Assembly (NCBI RefSeq): GCF_003725795.1 | Contig: NZ_RBEE01000008.1 | Coordinates: forward strand, 1 to 64,000 | Direction: 5' to 3' | Origin: Pedobacter jejuensis | GTDB taxonomy: Bacteria > Bacteroidota > Bacteroidia > Sphingobacteriales > Sphingobacteriaceae | Length of the DNA: 64,000 bases | Position numbers and translations under genes: made by a program | The notes under the pieces: model-generated | What the model was told of the DNA's origin: nothing | What the model saw: the letters and a program-made list of their open reading frames with translations, nothing else | Databases searched by the model: none | Shown: positions 62,550 to 64,000 of the stretch, piece by piece | How the letters are laid out: each line of letters begins with the position of its first letter | Position numbering within the stretch: position 1 is the first letter of the stretch

Positions 62550-63095
62550 ATGAAAAACATAAAATTTATTTTGAGCGTACTGTTTACTTTAACAATATCT
62601 CAAGCATTTTCTCAAACGGATAAAGAAACTACAATGAAAATTGTAGCCGATAAAAATTACGTATTTACTGCAAACAGCGCAATGCCCTTAGCCAGTAACG
62701 ATATAAATAGAATTCTGATGCAGTTTCCCGGAGGTATGAGTGGTGGTGGAACGATAAACTTAACGGGCTCTCAGTATGATTTAAAAGTAACGAAAGATAG
62801 CATTGTTGCTTATTTACCATATTACGGTAGAGCCTTTAATGCACCTTATAACCCAAATGATGGCGGTATAAAGTTCACTTCAAAAAATTTCACTTACAAA
62901 GAGGATAAAGCAAAAAAAGGTGGCTATACAGTTAGCATTACCACTAATGATTTAAAAACAGAAAATTATCAGCTGTTTCTACGAATATCTCAAAACGGCT
63001 ATGCATCATTAATGGTAAATAGCGTAAATAAACAGGCAATTAACTTTAATGGATTTTTAGCGGAACCAAAGAAAAAGAAACCAGAATCTTTATAG
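62550..63095 (+). CDS. Secreted DUF4251 protein
   Basis: This protein of about 181 aa has a signal peptide (FILSVLFTLTISQAFSQ). The DUF4251 fold shows in DKNYVFTANSAMPLAS, GSQYDLKVTKDSIVAYLPYYGRAF and the closing VNSVNKQAINFNGFL. Function is unknown. The ATG at 62550 places the signal peptide at the N-terminus; a start at 62526 would add a non-signal extension. Confidence 0.85.
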   Translation: MKNIKFILSVLFTLTISQAFSQTDKETTMKIVADKNYVFTANSAMPLASNDINRILMQFPGGMSGGGTINLTGSQYDLKVTKDSIVAYLPYYGRAFNAPYNPNDGGIKFTSKNFTYKEDKAKKGGYTVSITTNDLKTENYQLFLRISQNGYASLMVNSVNKQAINFNGFLAEPKKKKPESL

Positions 63096-63239
63096 TATCA
63101 TTTTTGCCACGAAAACACAGATGCTCACAGAACGAAATATGGCATTGTACCGGAGGTATAAGATTACTTTATAAATAGTATTTTATTGAGTCTAGAAAAT
63201 CTTTAATGATTGAGATTGTTTTTGTTCATTCAAATCTAG
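63096..63239. other. Intergenic region between convergent genes
   Basis: 144 bp without a clear terminator or gene. Confidence 0.4.
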
Positions 63240-64000
63240 CTACTTTTTAATCATCTTTATATCATAGATGTAAGGCCATTTTTTACCTGTTACAAATAAG
63301 CGTTTATTTACTTTATCGTAAGCAATTCCATTTAAAACATTATTTCCCTTTTCCCAATCTGTTTTAAAATTATCTGCAGAAAACAATCCGGTTAAATCAA
63401 TTTTACTTTCTACAGCACCAGTTTGTGGGTTTATTATTAAGATTGAGTTGGTTTGGTAAACATTGGCATAAATCTTCCCATCGATGTATTCCAATTCATT
63501 TAAATTTTCTATTGCCGATTTATCATCGAAAACATCAATCGAACCAATTTTTTGATAGGTATTTTTATCCATAAAATAGATGGTATTGGAACCATCTGAA
63601 GTATAAATTTTTTCTCCATCAAACGTCAATCCCCAACCTTCTCTGCCAACGGTATATGGTAACTTTGACAATAGTTTAAAGCTATCTTTATCATAAACAA
63701 AGGCTGTTTTTTCCTGCCACGTTAACTGTAAAATTTTATTTCCTACAACAGTAATACCCTCACCAAAGTAAGCAGTATCTAGTTTAACCTGCTGCAAAAT
63801 TTTACCGGTTTGAATATTTACTTTCCGCAAGTCTGATTTTCCCTTTTCGCCTGTTCCTTCATAAAAAAAGCCATCGTGGTATTCTAAACCTTCAACGTAA
63901 GCTGCAGTATCATGCGGAAATTTTGTAACGACTTTGTACGTATATAAATCTGGTGCTTTAGACGCCAAAACGACAATATTTGAGGTGATGTCATCAGACT
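63240..64000 (-). CDS. Glutaminyl-peptide cyclotransferase (plant-type, beta-propeller), 5' end outside window
   Basis: The C-terminal 253 codons of a glutamine cyclotransferase are present. YKVVTKFPHDTAAYVEGLEYHDGFFYEGTG opens the five-bladed propeller. GREGWGLTFDGEKIYTSDGSNTIYF, LNELEYIDGKIYANVYQTNSILII and NVLNGIAYDKVNKRLFVTGKKWP follow. It converts N-terminal Gln to pyroglutamate. The frame stays open to the window edge (reading ...NIVVLASKAPDLY), so the start lies beyond 64000. Confidence 0.85.
   Translation of the reverse strand, partial: SDDITSNIVVLASKAPDLYTYKVVTKFPHDTAAYVEGLEYHDGFFYEGTGEKGKSDLRKVNIQTGKILQQVKLDTAYFGEGITVVGNKILQLTWQEKTAFVYDKDSFKLLSKLPYTVGREGWGLTFDGEKIYTSDGSNTIYFMDKNTYQKIGSIDVFDDKSAIENLNELEYIDGKIYANVYQTNSILIINPQTGAVESKIDLTGLFSADNFKTDWEKGNNVLNGIAYDKVNKRLFVTGKKWPYIYDIKMIKK

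Noticed and set aside
62495..62623. Short frame MENNKLQHLK... upstream of the DUF4251 gene
   Set aside because: It overlaps the DUF4251 start in another frame and has no ribosome site or homologue that I recognise.

Overview
This window looks like chromosomal DNA of a Bacteroidota organism of the Sphingobacteriaceae type, most like Pedobacter. The sequence is AT-rich and Shine-Dalgarno motifs are mostly weak. Two promoter candidates carry the Bacteroidota TAnnTTTG element. There is an alternative complex III (Act) plus caa3 oxidase block, OMP_b-brl-type outer membrane proteins, and M61, DUF4251 and NHL-type proteins. The genus assignment is inference from gene content; no rRNA or tRNA gene is visible.

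Layout. 1-9.5 kb: an M61 protease, then a divergent tripartite RND efflux operon (adaptor, pump, TolC), a BadF/GlcNAc-kinase-like ATPase and a single-domain response regulator. 9.5-12 kb: htpG and a stand-alone HsdR-N nuclease-like domain, convergent on a shared terminator. 12.3-18.1 kb: the most unusual locus. Six tandem 48-codon genes, none containing a cysteine codon and most too short for routine gene calling, lie on the minus strand between a LytTR response regulator and a LytS-type histidine kinase (both plus strand). A full-length LanB-type lantibiotic dehydratase (minus strand) follows. No LanC cyclase, protease or dedicated exporter is present. 18.2-20.5 kb: an OmpA lipoprotein and small conserved proteins.

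19.8-37.1 kb: a continuous minus-strand respiratory block. It runs actA-B-C-D-E-F, oxidase subunits II and I, heme A synthase, heme O synthase, two subunit III-like proteins, subunit IV, an SCO-like protein without copper ligands, a DUF420 protein and accessory genes. ACIII would oxidise menaquinol and pass electrons through cytochrome c domains to the caa3 oxidase. The heme and assembly genes would supply its cofactors. 37.3-39.6 kb: a deoxyhypusine synthase homologue and a BamA-like barrel.

39.6-46.5 kb: a BlaI-like repressor, an M56 (BlaR1-like) protease fused to an N-acetylmuramoyl-L-alanine amidase, and an outer membrane beta-barrel protein. This block is bracketed by direct copies of a roughly 360-bp intergenic repeat (two on one side, five on the other). 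Inverted repeats overlap the predicted repressor promoter. 46.5-64 kb: mixed housekeeping genes. These are a DUF1345 protein, a methyltransferase, a SirB1-like protein, a GH18 chitinase, a frameshifted esterase, a VapBC remnant with a truncated PIN toxin, prfB with its programmed +1 frameshift, an M20 peptidase, an NHL lipoprotein, pgi, a pair of M16 peptidases, a DUF4251 protein and a glutamine cyclotransferase cut by the window edge.
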